DNA from: Annulohypoxylon bovei var. microspora
Lineage: Eukaryota > Ascomycota > Sordariomycetes > Xylariales > Hypoxylaceae
Direction: 5' to 3'
Assembly (NCBI GenBank): GCA_022836615.1
Contig: MU405326.1
Span: 3,566 to 67,565 of the forward strand
DNA length: 64,000 nt
Shown: positions 21,634-33,055 of the stretch, piece after piece
Position numbering within the stretch: the stretch's first letter is position 1
Layout of the letters: every line of letters starts with the position of its first letter
Position numbers and translations under genes: made by a program
The notes under the pieces: generated by a model
Databases searched by the model: none
Seen by the model: only the letters and a program-made list of their open reading frames with translations
Told to the model about the DNA's origin: nothing

Positions 21634-22331
21634 TCACGCCGGCCGCCTCTTCACAAACTCCTCCAAGTCGCTCCGCGTCGCGACGCCCAAGACAAACCTA
21701 CGATCCTCATCAGTCACGACGGCGAACTCCTGCTTCTGGGCGCTAGCAAGGCCGCCGCCCTCGAAGAACTCCTCGAGCTCCTCGAGCGGCGTGGCCATGG
21801 TGATGACGCGGTACTTCTTGCCCCTGCGCTCGAAGCGGGCCATGGCCTCGGACAGGGGGTCGGCGGGGCGCACGCGGCCGGCGTCGAGCTGGGCCTGCAG
21901 CGCGGGGATGGCGATGTAGCCCAGCAGCGCGCGCGTCGCCGAGTCCACGATGGTCAGGTGCGTGTAGTCGCGCTCGAAGGCCGACATCAGCGCCAGCGAG
22001 ATCGGGTCCGACGGGTTGAGGGAGAGGGCCGAGGGCGGCTCGAGGTCTTGCACTGTGGCCTGGTGGTTGGGGGCTTGGTTAGTTTTACTAAGGGCTGCGG
22101 GATTGGGATGAGGGGTGGGTGGACGTTGAGCTGGAGGTGTGTGTTGGGTGAGTTATGAGGTAGAGGCATAGGTGCTGTTGCGTCTGGTGTCTGGTGTCTT
22201 CTTTGCCTTAGTTAGATAGGGGAGGCTAGGTAGCTTACTCCTCTATATCGCGACGACCATTTGGAGATAAAAGGCTTGCTTCCGATAGGTGTTGGGCCGA
22301 TATGCGCAGCCGTCGTGACTGTTTGTGCCAT
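21634..22331 (-). CDS. CBS-domain protein
   Basis: On the minus strand, exon 1 (22331-22239) and exon 2 (22059-21634) join in phase 0 across a 179-bp intron to 172 residues. The first exon encodes MAQTVTTAAHIGPTPIG and ends SKWSSRYRG, which leads straight into ATVQDLEPPSAL; this segment is typical of small ascomycete CBS proteins. The body is a single CBS pair: the first motif includes AFERDYTHLTIVDSATRALL, the second FAVVTDEDRRFVLGVATRSD. Such Bateman modules bind adenosine nucleotides in regulatory proteins; the partner here is unknown. No catalytic domain is attached. Taking the open frame alone would miss the 31-residue first exon. GC3 is high. Confidence 0.85.
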
Positions 22332-23606
22332 GTTCGCAGGTTGAGGTGTTGTAGATACTAGATTGTGGTGATATCCACCGCCTATGCTGCTCTTGGGAAC
22401 AGAGGGTATCCAACTACGCTTAATCTCTCGTCGTCCTATGCGATTGTTCGTCTATGTTCACTTAGAGTGTTTTCGGATTAAGGTAACTTCGTGGCAATAG
22501 GAGCCTTCTCGCGAGGTTTATAAATCGTAGAGCTGAAGTTAGCGGTGGTGAAATATTAGTCTTAGTTTACTTTAGTCTTGGTGGAGTCTAAAATGACGGA
22601 AGATCTTCAAGAGTTGTAAGCCTAAGTGGGGCAGGTCTTAGGTAAACAGCCCCCCGCAAGCGTTTATAGCCGCTCTTTAAAGCTTGTATCAGAGCTATCC
22701 CTTTCACATGATTTGAGTTAGAATCGGGAAAGAGGTATGACATGCAGATATCGAAAATCATCTTGACAAAACAAGAGGATAGATATAATTATATGCTGGT
22801 TAGGTTTGAAATAGCTTAGGCTATAAGACGTTCTTATATAGACTTGTATGGATATGGTTTCTTACCTTAAATACGATCGGATTCCGGATATAAAGATAGG
22901 CACCTCCAGGTTTATTCGATTTAGAGACCCGTTAATTCGCAAATTCTGTTCGTTGATTGGTGAAAGCTACTATACCGTTGACCCATTCAGCCCTGCCGGT
23001 CCCTCCGACGTCACTAACTAACACAAGATGTCTCACCTTCAAAGGAAGCTCAAGTGCTTAGCCAAGAATTAGAAATTATTCAAAAGTTGCCAGGTAAAGT
23101 TAGAGTTTGTATTGTGCCGCAGGCTATACTGGGATCTGGTTTCTTGTTTAAGTATAGTCAATTATTTATTAGACAGATCGGGATGTTCGATCATCTAGCA
23201 AGAGCTACCTGACCTGACATGATACGTATCCCGGGGAGTAAACTCGGATAATTGATAGAGAAGGACTTCGGGATTGGATAGAAGTCCATTGGACCTTGGC
23301 TATTGGTTATCTTACCTGATAAATCTGTTAAACCTTTGAGCCTCCATGAACCTCAATTAAAACACTACCCTTTGTTGGTGACTAACGTTTATTCGCTTCG
23401 GCACATTAAATCCTTCATCGCGGCAGTGTGGTTTGATACCAGAGCACTGGACTTTGCAACTAAATTCAAAGTGATAGGATTATACCTATAAAATCCAGGG
23501 AAACAGTATGTCGTTTGTTGATTGAGCTATTTCTAAGTTTGACCATCAAAACAAATATCAATTGCATTGACACTGTACTGATTTAACAATCGTAGATACT
23601 ATCACA
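22332..23606. other. Divergent intergenic region
   Basis: About 1.3 kb between the CBS gene (minus) and the phosphate-carrier gene (plus), so it should contain both promoters. No gene or repeat was recognised; composition is AT-leaning near 22700-22900. Confidence 0.5.
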
Positions 23607-24949
23607 ATGTCGTTCCTCTTCCCCAATCAACATGTCCTCCATCAGTCCTTCGGCTCGCCTCTAAACCAACGGGCCCGGACCGTCCCGGCTCCCAAAGCCT
23701 CCCCGTACCAGGCCCGCCCGGAACTCTATGTGGCTTACTCGGTCGTTGATGACGCCAAGAATAAGGCCCAGAAGCTCAGTTCCGAGGCTCAGCAGGAGCT
23801 TGATAATGCCGGCGGCAAGAAACAATTGGAGCTCTACACTCCCACCTTCTACGCCGCGGCCACGTTTGGTGGTCTTCTTGCGTGTGTAAGTGAACCGACC
23901 TGCCCTTAGCCAATTTCAATTCCAACCTTACTTTGCGAGCCGTCTCTCACATCATCTCTTCACTCCACCACAGGGCCTGACTCACACCGCCGTGACGCCC
24001 CTCGACCTCGTCAAGTGCCGACGACAAGTGGACGCGAAGCTGTACAAGGGCAACTTCCAGGCCTGGGGCCTGATCTTTCGGGCGGAAGGCGTGCGGGGCA
24101 TCTTCACGGGCTGGAGCCCGACGCTGTTCGGGTACTCGGCGCAGGGCGCCTTCAAGTACGGGTGGTACGAGTACTTCAAGAAGAAGTACTCGGACCTGGC
24201 CGGGCCCGAGAACGCGTACCGGTATAAGACGGTGCTGTACCTGACGGCCTCCGCCTCCGCCGAGTTCCTGGCCGACCTCGCCCTATGCCCCTTCGAGGCC
24301 GTCAAGGTGCGCATGCAGACTACCATCCCGCCGCCCTACAAGGGCACCCTCGACGGCATCAGCAAGATCACGGCGGCCGAGGGCGTGGGCGGCCTGTACA
24401 AGGGCCTGTACCCGCTGTGGGGCCGCCAGATCCCGTACACGATGATGAAGTTCGCCTCCTTCGAGACCATCGTCGAGAAGATCTACGAGGGCCTGCCGGG
24501 CCAGAAGAGCGACTACGGCAAGGGCGCCCAGACCGCCGTTTCCTTCTCCGGCGGCTACCTCGCCGGCATCCTGTGCGCCATCGTCTCCCACCCGGCCGAC
24601 GTGCTGGTCAGCAAGCTGAACGCCAACCGCGGCGCCGGCGAGGCCTTCGGAGCCGCCGTCACGAGGAATTACAGGGACATCGGCTTCATGGGCTTGTGGA
24701 ACGGCCTGCCGGTCAGGATCGTCATGATCGGCACTCTTACCGGTCTCCAGTGGATGATATACGTGAGCCCCCCCTTTTCTCTTGCTAACACCCACCCGTA
24801 GCTCGTCTCTGTTAAGGAGTTGTTGGGGAGATGTGCTATTCCTATCTTGGAACGAATCGGACATTGTGCTAACGATGCAACAGGATTACTTCAAGATGTT
24901 CATGGGTTTCCCGACGACTGGCGGGTCCGCGCCCCCTGAGAAGAAATAG
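23607..24949 (+). CDS. PIC2: Mitochondrial phosphate carrier (Pic2-like)
   Basis: Exons 23607-23885, 23974-24762 and 24884-24949 give 377 residues. It is a mitochondrial carrier family protein of the inner membrane that imports phosphate; the yeast paralogue Pic2 also moves copper. Three carrier repeats follow an N-terminal extension of about 75 residues. Each repeat shows the signature: PLDLVKCRRQ, PFEAVKVRMQ and PADVLVSKLN. PLDLVKCR after CGLTHTAVT points to the Pic2 branch rather than Mir1. The last exon encodes only 21 residues starting DYFKMF. Codon third positions are strongly GC-biased, as expected for a highly expressed gene. Which phosphate-carrier paralogue it is rests on memory of family motifs. 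Confidence 0.92.
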
Positions 24950-25593
24950 GTGGAAGATGGGGTTATGAGAAATTTAGGTGCCAGGTTTGCTGATCTGATC
25001 GACTGTCAAGTTAACGTAGGGTCGACTTCGGGTTCTAGGAGTTCGTAATGACTACCTACCTTACGTACCTACATAGGTAGCTATTTTATGTCCCAGCAAA
25101 TTTCCTATTGTTTGGAATTGCAAAGTCTAATATCACTTGAGGGCTCCCGTATATCGTAGGCTAACTACTTACATATCCTAAGTTACCCTCATTTATGTAA
25201 ATAGTGACAGTTGTTGTGGTTTCTAGTCCTCCGTGAGCTATAGTAGGTGTGTACTACGTCGCGGATAGTTGGATAGTCTCTACAAGCTTACTCAAGTTGA
25301 TTTGGAGTATGAAATTAGAAAATATCTTGATGTTTTAAAAATTGAGTAGCGTGTGAATCTATTGGAACCGGAACCAAGTAGAGATCAAGTAAGCATGCTA
25401 TTGCAAGTCTGATTGATTATCCTCCTTGCCCGACGCTCTACAATCCCTGTACAAGGCTACCTACCCCTTGAACATATACAGATCCATCACTTCTCATTGG
25501 ATTAAGTACATGCTGTTGGTTAGGCCTTTTATGTTGGGAATGCTACAGGGAGGGTTGAACGCCTTAACTAGGTATAACTACTAGGATACCTTA
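24950..25593. other. Intergenic left of the MITE
   Basis: No gene. Several TACCTA/TAGGTA motifs cluster at 25050-25080. Confidence 0.5.
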
Positions 25594-26052
25594 TCCCCAC
25601 GACCGCCATTACATGTACAAATGCCAAGAAAACCCACTTATACCTGGTTTCAGCCCCATCTAAGGTACCAGGGGACTCTTTCAGCGCGTTTTCAGGCGTG
25701 TTTTTGTCGCATAAGTACAAAACTTTTAGCTCCCGTAAGTATTGAAGCTAGCTGGGCTAAAAACACCGATTTCGACGACAACCTTTGCGATATCAACGAA
25801 TTCAACCTCAATTTCTTTGATTTTTCATAGAATATTAAACTTATAAATATTTAGCTTACCGAGAAACCTCTTTCAAAAAAAAAAACATTAAAAACTAACC
25901 TTTATCGTAATATTTACAATTGTATTATGTTGAAAGGTTCATCAAAAACCCTTGTAAATTATGGGGAAAAGTGTTGAACGGTGTCTTCTAATAGGCCATA
26001 CTAAGTGGGTCTAGTGGGGTCTTTTTTGTACATGTAATGGCGGTCGTGGGGA
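25594..26052. mobile_element. MITE, 459 bp, with 28-bp perfect terminal inverted repeats
   Basis: Bases 25594-25621 (TCCCCACGACCGCCATTACA and eight more) are the exact reverse complement of 26025-26052. The element is flanked on both sides by TA (25592-25593 and 26053-26054), the target duplication of Tc1/mariner/pogo-type DNA transposons. The inside is AT-rich and holds no transposase; the 69-codon open frame starting within the left repeat matches nothing known. It is best read as a non-autonomous element mobilised by a transposase encoded elsewhere. Confidence 0.85.
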
Positions 26053-26054
26053 TA

Positions 26055-29000
26055 GGCTGAGACTATTTCTCGGAAAAGCCATCTTCATCTAAATATGAGA
26101 TATTTTCCAACCTAGATAACAGGTGCATACAGGTTTATATACCCAATGTCTCAAAAGCCGAATTGCGGCTATTGGCTGTTACACTGACCTGACAGGTAGA
26201 GATACATCCGGATCATGAGCATCCTAGCGACAATATAAGGTAGGCTATAACGACAGCAGCTATTGGTCGAAGTGGGGGTTTCAGCCACGACAAGATGGGC
26301 TGCTTCAAGCTTGTTATTGGGAAAAAAAGAACTCAACTGCATCAGCTTAGGGTCGCACGCACGCGGTATTGTAACCTACTAGGTATCGCTGCCTTCTAGA
26401 AGACGCCTTATGAGGGTGATCGAAGCATGTCAGCCCTTGCAGGCCTGCCACATGGGCTTAGACACGGCTGTGGTTCGGTTTCCGTCATCGCGCAGTTCCG
26501 CGAGGTGCGCAACCCTACTGCTGCAACTTGCTCGTGACGGGTTTGCTCGTTGGTTGCTCCAAATGCAAGGCGGCGCTTCCTCGGTTCTGTCTTTGTGCAG
26601 ATCGTCTGGAACCAAGCCAAGAGTGCATTTAGTGACAAGAAAAACCAAGCGGCATTAGCCAACGGCAGACATAGCTTAATCAGAGAGTAACTTCAGGTCC
26701 TCCCGTTAGTAGTCTCTGGGCAAACCTTCTTCTGCGTGCCGGAATCCTTCCAGTGTAAAGATGGTGACAGAGGAGATACAGGAGGTACAAGATTCTAGGT
26801 GGTTTGGTATTAGCAATCCGGTATCTCGCGGCTTTCGTCCGTAATTGAAAGACGATTTTCGGCCGAATGAGTTCGTCAGCCTATCTAGGGGGCCGGACTG
26901 CCTTTCGAGAGCACTTGCAGAACCACATCTAGGATGATCAAGCGAGGGTCGTTGGTAAGTTCATCGGGTCCCAGCTTGCGAACCATCCCCGTTCTTATGC
27001 GTATGACCAGCCATACTTATATGGGTTTTCCCTCCATACCTGTCCGTCACCGTTGTTGGCGGGTATAACCCCACAAGATTCGACAATCAGATTGTCCTAG
27101 GCTAGTTAGTACGCGCACTACTACGCTGAGCTAGCAGGGAAGCGATGCCTTGCGGAGAAGTAGCCCGATATGATCTGCGGCAGCGAGACGCGTGTTACCG
27201 TCTGACAATGGCGGTGGTGGCAGCGCAGCGCTATAGTATCGTCTGCATAGCGCGGTGACACTGCTTCGTTCATATTCGCAGCCACGATCCTTCTCTTATT
27301 GTGATACCATCGTCACTAATATTATCAAGGCTAGAAGACGGAGGAGGGAGATGGGGTCCATGGCCCGTATCCGTAGCATTGGGACCAGCAGTCCCTAGTA
27401 GGGTCGCGTTGATCACCTTCTACTTCAAGTCTAGAACTTGTAGAATGGTCGAACCACAAAGCGTTGATGATGCCTTGGCTTGCCTGGGAGCGTGGCAAGT
27501 GGAGCTAGTGAGACATCAACTGAAAAGTCCCAAGAAACGATACCCCCGGTTCCCCCCACTTAGACGATCTCGCCGCTTGCCAATTGTAACATTAGACTTG
27601 ATAGATTTCAACATTTCAAGGTTGTAGTACTGTACAAAGTAGAAAGCTCCGATTGCTACGCAGAAGATAGGAATTACTGAGCGGGAAATCTCCGAGTTAA
27701 AAACGAGTAAGAGTAAGTGAAGAGGAAATAAATGTTGAGCTGGTATGATAGTATTAAATAGGATTAAGTAGGAGACGGGTCAAGACTTATATCTTGGAAG
27801 GTGAGCTAAGGCTAGAATAGAACTCGTTAGTGTACTTCGTGACGAATCCCCTTAATGGAAAGACTGCCGTTTTTGGAATCGGATCGGAAGCCCGACTGGT
27901 TGTCACGTCGAAAAACTAGAGGACTTAGTAACCTCAGGGTTAAGATCAAGTACAGAAACCGAAAGAATAGTAAGAGATGAGATTGGACCATTTGGCAAAT
28001 GCAGTTTGGTTATTTTTATAGTAAAGCAAAGTTAATGAATTCAAAGTTTGTTCCTACATATAGTAGGTGCAATCTTCGCATCCGACGAACTTAACCAGTG
28101 GCCTAAACTAATGGGAGAAACCGCAACTCAATTCAGAGATTGCGGGTTGATGACTTCAATGTTCAAGTGCTAAGTCGCGACAATACATGTACTGTATGTA
28201 CCTACATGTTCCCAATATTGAAGCATCCAACCTTGGAAGTTACCAATACACGATGGGATTAATAAAACTTGAATGAAGAACCGTTGCCCGCTGCACATTG
28301 CCCACCTCGGTCAGTGGAGATACAAATGGGTGTTAGTCCGAGAAGACGCTAGGGCTACATAAGCACTATTACCCCATCTTTTCAAAATCTCCAGGCTTTT
28401 AAAGTGCTAAAATGGAGGTGCTGGGTTAGCGAGGGTCAGCAGAGTGTGTTCCAGGTATGTACAATAGGTACATTACATCGGCTCTCAGGTTTGTTCAGTG
28501 GCACCGCCAGCGGCAAGAACCACCCAGCCAGTACAGTCACTTTCCCCGGTTCCTTCCAATGTGTACATTCAATACACCCCAATACATCCAATCCCCGAAC
28601 CCGATCGAATAATCCAAATCCTCCTCCCTCGAAAACCAGCAGCTGTCACTCGCTTCTTCCTTCGATTCTTCGCTGGCGATTCTTTTACAACTTTCGCACG
28701 AGCCTTTCTCACCTGACAAATCATTTGCCATCTTACCAGCTTTTACTGTTGAAAGTCGGGCCTATAAGCTACTTCGACTACAAAGAAAGTTGCCGACTTG
28801 TCTAAGACGAACACCATTCCATTTGTTACCGAAGCTATCTGATTGACGATCCCGTTGAACCTGGAAGCCGAAACGACGAATAGATCCAGCGAATCTCCCA
28901 CGCCGAGTATACGCTTTCGAGAGCGCCAAATAATATCGTACATGTAGCGATTTTAATTATATATCCTCCACCACTGAGAAAGAGTACCCTTCGGATGACT

Positions 29001-29109
29001 GTCGCGATCGATTTGATCCTATCCTGCTGACCTTCCGCCGCGCCCCGACGCTGGCTCGTCTCGACCGAACTTGCGCTTTTCCTATAATTCGGTCGCTTGT
29101 ATATTTACA
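26055..29109. other. 3 kb intergenic region
   Basis: No supportable gene; the open frames at about 26400-26660, 27301-27627 and 28404-28805 lack recognisable domains. The 600 bases before 29110 include pyrimidine-rich tracts (28615-28680) and are probably the promoter and leader of the deubiquitinase gene. Confidence 0.5.
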
Positions 29110-31569
29110 ATGGCGAGTTTCCTCAACATATGGAAAACTGGCACCGCCGTAAGTTGTCGAATCCTAGCTTAACACCGAGACAGGCATGCACTGTATAACA
29201 TAGAGTGCCCCTGAAGCCTCGAGTTGTAAACATGTATATATTGCTAGGTATGCTGACGCGATATTAGACGGCGTCTGGTTCGGCAGGCAAAGATGCGCAA
29301 AAGAAGAAAGAAGAACCTACTCCCGAGTCTACTCCGCTAGAAAAGATGCTTCAAACCTCTGGCGCACTTCGGCAAGATGGAAGCGACAAATTCTTTGGCA
29401 TGGAGAATGTAAGTGTTACTCGCCAATTATACACATCGCTATATACCATGATACTGACTCTAATTATATAGTTCGGCAACACTTGGTAAGACCATTTCAT
29501 ATTATAAAGGGATTATATTCTGACTAGAGCGTAGCTATTGCAACTCGATCGTTCAAGCCTTGTATTATACTGTACCATTCCGAGAACAGGTCTTGAAGTT
29601 TCCACCACTATCACCATCAGATACTCCGAACGGTAACCGCCCCAGAGTAAACGTACAAATTAGAGCACCAGTCGTGAACGGAAGCGCACATGGGGGCGCA
29701 AATGGGCATAAGAAAGGTCTCACCACAGCTGAGGCTATGGAGAGAAGAAAACAGATTAATTCGGGCCAACCCCAGCCAATTCGACCCGAGGATAAACCAG
29801 ATACCCCAGAGTATAAGAAGAAGCAAGCTATGCTTAAGGGTCCCATATTAGAGCTGACACAAGAAAGCAACGAAACCTTTGGTATGGATGAATGCACATT
29901 CACAGGCCTAAGAGATATTTTCATGGCGCTTGTTGATAGCACCGTTCGTACGGGAGTTCTTAGCCCGCAGCGATTTCTCGAAATTTTCAAGCGTGACAAC
30001 GAAATGTTCCGGAATTCAATGCACCAGGATGCTCATGAGTTTTATGGGCTCGTATTAAACGACATCATATCGAATGTTGAGAATACTGCCAAGCAATTGT
30101 TGAACGAACAAGCACTCCTTGGTAAAGACGGTATCGAAGAATCGCTCAAAGCTGCCTTAGGGGCAGTCGCTAAGACTACTTCAAACGGTACAAATTCTCC
30201 AGGGACGGGATGGGTACATGATATTTTCGAGGGAGTATTAACATCAGAGACGAAATGCCTTACTTGCGAAACCGCCTCTCAGCGCGACGAGACGTTTCTC
30301 GACTTATCAATCGACTTAGAGGAGCACACCTCAGTGACTTCTTGTTTGCAGAAGTTTTCGGCCGAGGAGATGCTTTGTGAGAGGAACAAGTTTCACTGCG
30401 ATCATTGTGGAGGCTTGCAAGAAGCCGAAAAGCGCATGAAGATTAAACGATTACCCAAGGTGTTGGCATTACATCTGAAAAGGTTCAAGTATACGGAGGA
30501 CTATAGTAGGTTACAGAAACTATTCCATCGCGTAGTTTACCCATATCAACTACGAATGTTTAATACGACCGAGGACGCGGAAGATCCGGATCGGTTATAT
30601 GAACTCTATGCCGTCGTTATTCATATCGGCGGTAATGCATACCATGGTCACTATGTTTCAGTCATCAAAACGGAGGACCGAGGCTGGCTCCTGTTCGACG
30701 ACGAGATGGTCGAGCCGGTTGACAAGCATTATGTCCGAAATTTCTTTGGGGATAAGCCGGGTATGGCTTGCGCATACGTGCTATTCTATCAGGAAACAAC
30801 TTTCGAAAAAGTGCGGGCTGAACAGGAGGCAGAAGGTCTTGAGGAGGTTAGGATAGCTAGCGAGAAGGCTGGAGTCGCTCAAGAGGATGTTCATCCCAAC
30901 GGCCACGTCCCTGGATTATCTAGGCAGTTTACACAGCCAAATCGACCACAGGAGGAGCCTGAGGGATTAACTCTAGACCATGCTTTCACAGCACCTGACA
31001 TGGTCATCAAATCAGCAACTCCCTCGCCAGCATTACCGCCTCAGGTTGATGGTACCGCGCCACCTGTTCCCCCGATCCCTGCGAGAGTAAACACAATTAA
31101 GGGAGAATCAAGATCGAAAGAGGAAAAGATTCGGGGGAAGAAAGAAGCTAAGGCCCAGGAAAAAGCAAAGAAGGTTGCGGAGAAGGAAGAGCTTAAGGCC
31201 AAGGAGAAGCTGCGTAAAGAGACCGAAGTACGGTTGCGTGAAGCTCGTAAGGCTGAAGAAGAGGACTTGAAGAAAGCTCTTGAAGCTAGTAAAAAGATAG
31301 CCGAAGAAGAGGAAGCTAAACGTAAAGAGCAAGACGATGATGTCCCGTCGCTGCCAAAGCCGAACAGGGGTAGCAAATCTATGTCTAGAAAGAGCTTCGG
31401 ATTCCTCAGCAAAGACAGGGCGAAACGGGATAGCTTAGATGTCTCTGAAAATGGGCATAATGGAGAGAGCGCGGCACACGTCCACGACAAGCCGGAGCCA
31501 CATATCAGGCTTAAGAAGAGCTTCAGCTTTAGCCTTGGTCGAAAGAAGAGCCATAGTAACCTCTCGTGA
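29110..31569 (+). CDS. creB: Ubiquitin carboxyl-terminal hydrolase, CreB/USP12-46 type
   Basis: Exons 29110-29148, 29268-29408, 29472-29485 (14 nt) and 29535-31569 give 742 residues. It is a USP-family cysteine protease. The Cys box FGNTCYCNS is at about 61-69 with catalytic C65; the His box YHGHYVSVI carries H437; zinc-finger pairs CLTCE and CDHC lie between. The close match to CreB (for example CERNKFHCDHCGGLQEAEKR) suggests the deubiquitinase that works with the WD40 protein CreC in carbon catabolite repression in Aspergillus. After the catalytic domain comes a Pro-rich stretch, then a Lys/Glu-rich coiled coil (about 525-605), then a basic Ser-rich tail. The tiny third exon supplies the catalytic Cys codon, split across intron 3. 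Confidence 0.93.
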
Positions 31570-33055
31570 GGATACCCATTAGCTTGGAGTTACGGGATTC
31601 ACATTGAACGGGATATTTGCCCCTATGCCTAAGTAAAATGGCACGAGGGGTACGGCATATATGGAGTTCTTGGGAGCATCAAAAAATAAATTCGCCGGTT
31701 CTTAAGCATTTACGGAGGACAAGCGCCAAAGCTAAAGTTCGTTTTGGATACTCTGTAGAGCTAGGCTGCTTTTATGGTAGCCGTACCCAATTCTCTTCAT
31801 CACGAGGGTTGGGTGTGCTCATAATACTATTGATAGTTGTATAATAAGGCCAGGCGTAGGGGCTCAGGCCCTTCCTCATATGGTAGCAGAGGAATCGGAG
31901 GAACCGGAAGAGAAGACTCAACAACCATCGAAGCCATCGAACTGGTCCAAATCCTAATGTGATTTCATCGGTATAGTATGCGGCGTCATTGTGATTCGAC
32001 ACCTATGCGTAACAGGACCTTTCGCTCTCCTGATCTTTTCTTGATCATGTTCCACCAAACCGAAGTATACATGTACCTAAACGCCTATTTTAAATCGAAT
32101 GCGTCCTTATATTCTCGTAGTAATTTATGACGATTATTTGCTCCTCCTATCCCAAGACCAACTCGTAGATTATTATTAATGTATTGATCGCTATTAGTGG
32201 GACTATGCTTCTAGTTAGTTTTCCGATCTTGCCGTCTTATACAGCCGCACTCCACATGTAAAGGGGTCTGGCACATACTCCTCATGAGTGTTCGTACACT
32301 AGCAATTAAGTTGATGACCTTCGCTTTGGGGCTTTGAGAATCGGGGCCGGCGCCAAACGCTGGATCGTAGGAGGTAGACGAGAGGTTTACTAGTTAATAG
32401 AGTAGGTTAATATATAGTTTATGAGACTAGTATAGTATAAAAGTTAGGTTGTCGCATACTTCGTGCTAGGAAACGGTCTTCGGATAGGATCGCGATTGCG
32501 TTGACAAGAAGGATCGAGACTATGCTGTTGCATTAGTTACTATTGTCTAGTCAAACATCGAAGAGATATCAACTTGCCGTAGAGGAGATTTCCAAGGAGC
32601 AACATTTTGGCAGGTTTAAGTCGGAAGGCATATGAGATTTCAGGTTGGGAGGTTTAGGAGACGTGCGACTTGCTTTTCAAACAATGATCTTGGAAATGTT
32701 GTCCTAAAGTATTTAGCTAGGACAGGTGTCAACGGCGCGGCGCCTGGTTGCACAAACCGACCAGCAAACCATAACCTTGTCAGATCCACCCAGCCACATT
32801 CCTGCAGCTTTTGACGGTGCACAAACAACGCGTCAGCCACAGACATGCATTTATGCAGGTACGTGGGTACATATGTAATCTGTACACATCAAACTTGAAT
32901 ACATGAAGATCAATATCTCGAAATAAGAGAGGCTCGAAATCGTGCAACAGCAGGTCTGTCGACAATGCTCCTTTGACGATATGTTCTGAATCGTCGTCAT
33001 TCCTTTATAAATTTCTTCCAACAGTCTCTATATTAAATGTTCGCCTATTTCGAAA
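31570..33055. other. Intergenic, no gene seen
   Basis: About 1.5 kb without a recognisable gene or repeat. Confidence 0.5.

Noticed and set aside
24283..24864. 193-codon minus-strand frame opposite the phosphate carrier
   Set aside because: A shadow frame caused by very high GC3 of the carrier gene; the carrier homology on the plus strand is decisive.
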